Assembly (NCBI GenBank): GCA_002398825.1
Contig: DHBS01000032.1
Coordinates: 72,969-88,976 of the forward strand
Reading direction: 5' to 3'
Source of the DNA: Syntrophomonas sp. UBA4922
Lineage (GTDB): Bacteria > Bacillota > Syntrophomonadia > Syntrophomonadales > Syntrophomonadaceae
DNA length: 16,008 nucleotides
A program made the translations under genes and the position numbers. Numbering within the stretch: position 1 is the stretch's first letter; each line of letters begins with the position of its first letter. Positions 15,400 through 16,008 of this stretch are shown piece after piece. The notes under the pieces were generated by a model. The model had not been told where the DNA came from, made no database searches, and was given only the letters and a program-made list of their open reading frames with translations.

Positions 15400-15776
15400 A
15401 GCTCCAAGGAATTCCTAAGATGGATTCCTAACAGAGCCGGAAAACGGAAACGGAACATCGAGTCGGAATACAGGCGCCAGTGGATCAAAAGGGTTCACTA
15501 TATCTAGGAAGTAAGCCGGAAAGTAGTGTGCAGCAGGTCTGACGACATCGAAGTGATTGCTGGAAAGTCCGAAAGGGTTGGAAGGTAAGAGCGGAAGTGA
15601 AGTAAAGCTGATGTAGACGATGAGTAAGGAAGAACGGAATGGACGAAGGGCTTGTAGGAAGATAGAGATGGGAAACAGGAGTTGGAAGGTAATGATAGGA
15701 AGAAGTTGATAAAGGTTCGTTGGAGCTTACTTATTGGCATACAGCCGGGGAAAAAACTCCCCGGCCTTTTTATTTT
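15400..15776 (+). ncRNA. Candidate purine-rich structured noncoding RNA ending at an intrinsic terminator
   Basis: No plausible protein is encoded on either strand; the minus-strand reading is Ser/Phe/Leu/Pro filler produced by the purine bias. The plus strand is extremely G+A-rich from about 15505 to 15715 and carries eleven GGAA motifs, the last four spaced 13-14 nt apart (15657, 15671, 15684, 15698). Hairpins visible include the AGGAATTCCT palindrome (15407-15416), CCG-GAAAA-CGG near 15440, CACTA/TAGTG (15496-15500 with 15524-15528) and CAGCA/TGCTG (15531-15535 with 15558-15562). It ends at a strong terminator. I do not recognise a known family. The 5' end is uncertain. Confidence 0.5.
15744..15776 (+). 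terminator. Intrinsic terminator of the noncoding transcript
   Basis: GCCGGGGA (15744-15751) pairs with TCCCCGGC (15758-15765) around a 6-nt loop and is followed by CTTTTTATTTT. No gene on the plus strand precedes it within 2.4 kb, so it must serve a noncoding transcript. On the minus strand no T-tract follows. Confidence 0.9.
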
Positions 15777-15824
15777 CTGCCGCAGGGACAGGGTTCTTTA
15801 TCGCGGGTACAGGGACGCACTGCC

Positions 15825-16008
15825 TCATTCGCCGTTGGGGCGGTGGTGGTGTTGGCAGCCGCAGCTGTCATGGCAGACATGGCCTTTGGGCTTGAGGCCG
15901 GCGGCGTCCAGTTGAGTGGTGAGCTGGGTCCTTACCGAATCCAGATAGATGCGGTAAAGCTTTTGCTGCTCCACTTGTTCTTCCGGGGTTAACCCCGGAA
16001 GAACAAGT
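15825..16008 (-). CDS. C-terminus of an unidentified Cys/His-rich protein (5' partial)
   Basis: A minus-strand frame is open from the window edge to TGA at 15825-15827, giving 60 residues. It reads as a charged amphipathic helix (LTPEEQVEQQKLYRIYLDSV, then RTQLTTQLDAAGLKPKG) followed by a metal-binding-like tail, HVCHDSCGCQHHHRPNGE. Helix-like composition and sensible codon use support real coding. Another frame just downstream carries RDKEPCPCGRK up to TAA at 15770-15772, which looks like the start of a SEC-C zinc motif; a frameshift may separate the two. The first five or so residues fall in the terminal palindrome and may be artefactual. Confidence 0.6.
   Translation of the reverse strand, partial: LVLPGLTPEEQVEQQKLYRIYLDSVRTQLTTQLDAAGLKPKGHVCHDSCGCQHHHRPNGE
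15973..16008. repeat. Perfect 36-bp palindrome at the window end
   Basis: The 18 bases from 15973 (ACTTGTTCTTCCGGGGTT) are exactly mirrored as the reverse complement in 15991-16008, with zero spacer, and the sequence stops where the symmetry ends. It overlaps the coding end of the partial minus-strand gene. A fold-back assembly artefact is more likely than a biological element. Confidence 0.9.

Noticed and set aside
15539..15545. CTGACGA resembling a hammerhead ribozyme core
   Set aside because: The matching GAAA with stem II and a cleavage-site stem are not in place; a CAGCA/TGCTG hairpin encloses the motif instead.
15562..15570. GGAAAGTCC resembling the RNase P RNA start
   Set aside because: None of the other universally conserved RNase P blocks follow at suitable distance.
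15504..15740. Minus-strand 78-residue open frame
   Set aside because: Composition is Ser/Phe/Leu/Pro filler from the opposite purine-rich strand, without an RBS or a family motif.

Overview
The window looks like chromosome from an anaerobic, low-to-mid GC Firmicute (Clostridia, perhaps Syntrophomonas- or Desulfotomaculum-like). The reasons are S-layer-homology (SLH) surface proteins, group II ECF transporters with paired EcfA ATPases, a NusG-domain-II/Gx gene pair, strong GGAGG-type ribosome binding sites and short, tightly overlapped operons. The genus is a guess. No phage, IS or CRISPR sequence was seen. Both edges cut genes, and the right edge ends exactly on a perfect 36-bp palindrome, so this may be a whole contig.

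Region 1 (1-8459, plus strand). A large truncated surface protein carries three domains that look like the sulfite-oxidase-type molybdopterin-binding fold, a seven-bladed propeller and three SLH repeats, and ends at a strong terminator. Next comes a six-gene operon: a secreted SLH protein with one more such domain, an ECF S component whose ATG overlaps the surface gene's stop, a membrane-anchored single-domain version of the same fold, two small ECF ATPases and an EcfT protein. None of the five domains shows the cysteine that binds molybdenum in true enzymes. I infer a wall-to-membrane capture and import system for an unidentified small molecule.

Region 2 (8460-10116, plus strand). A structured leader, possibly a molybdenum-cofactor-type riboswitch, precedes mobB, a small kinase-fold protein and a NusG-domain-II protein, all translationally overlapped.

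Region 3 (10150-13301). A second and complete ECF energising module (ecfT-ecfA1-ecfA2, minus strand) diverges from a Gx-family membrane protein on the plus strand. They share a palindromic -10 region, so Gx is a candidate substrate-binding partner. The NusG-II/Gx/ECF combination recalls flavin-based extracellular electron transfer loci, but no ApbE or NDH-2 gene is present here.

Region 4 (13302-14973). A 156-bp gap holds a nested inverted repeat. It is followed on the minus strand by a divergent hypoxanthine phosphoribosyltransferase-like gene that has lost the usual catalytic Asp, and a cytidylate-kinase-like protein with a C-terminal nuclease-like domain, 4 bp apart.

Region 5 (14974-16008). 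This is about 850 bp without a convincing gene. It holds a three-copy 10-bp tandem motif and a purine-rich, hairpin-containing stretch that ends at a strong intrinsic terminator, best read as an undescribed noncoding RNA. The C-terminus of a Cys/His-rich protein enters on the minus strand at the right edge.
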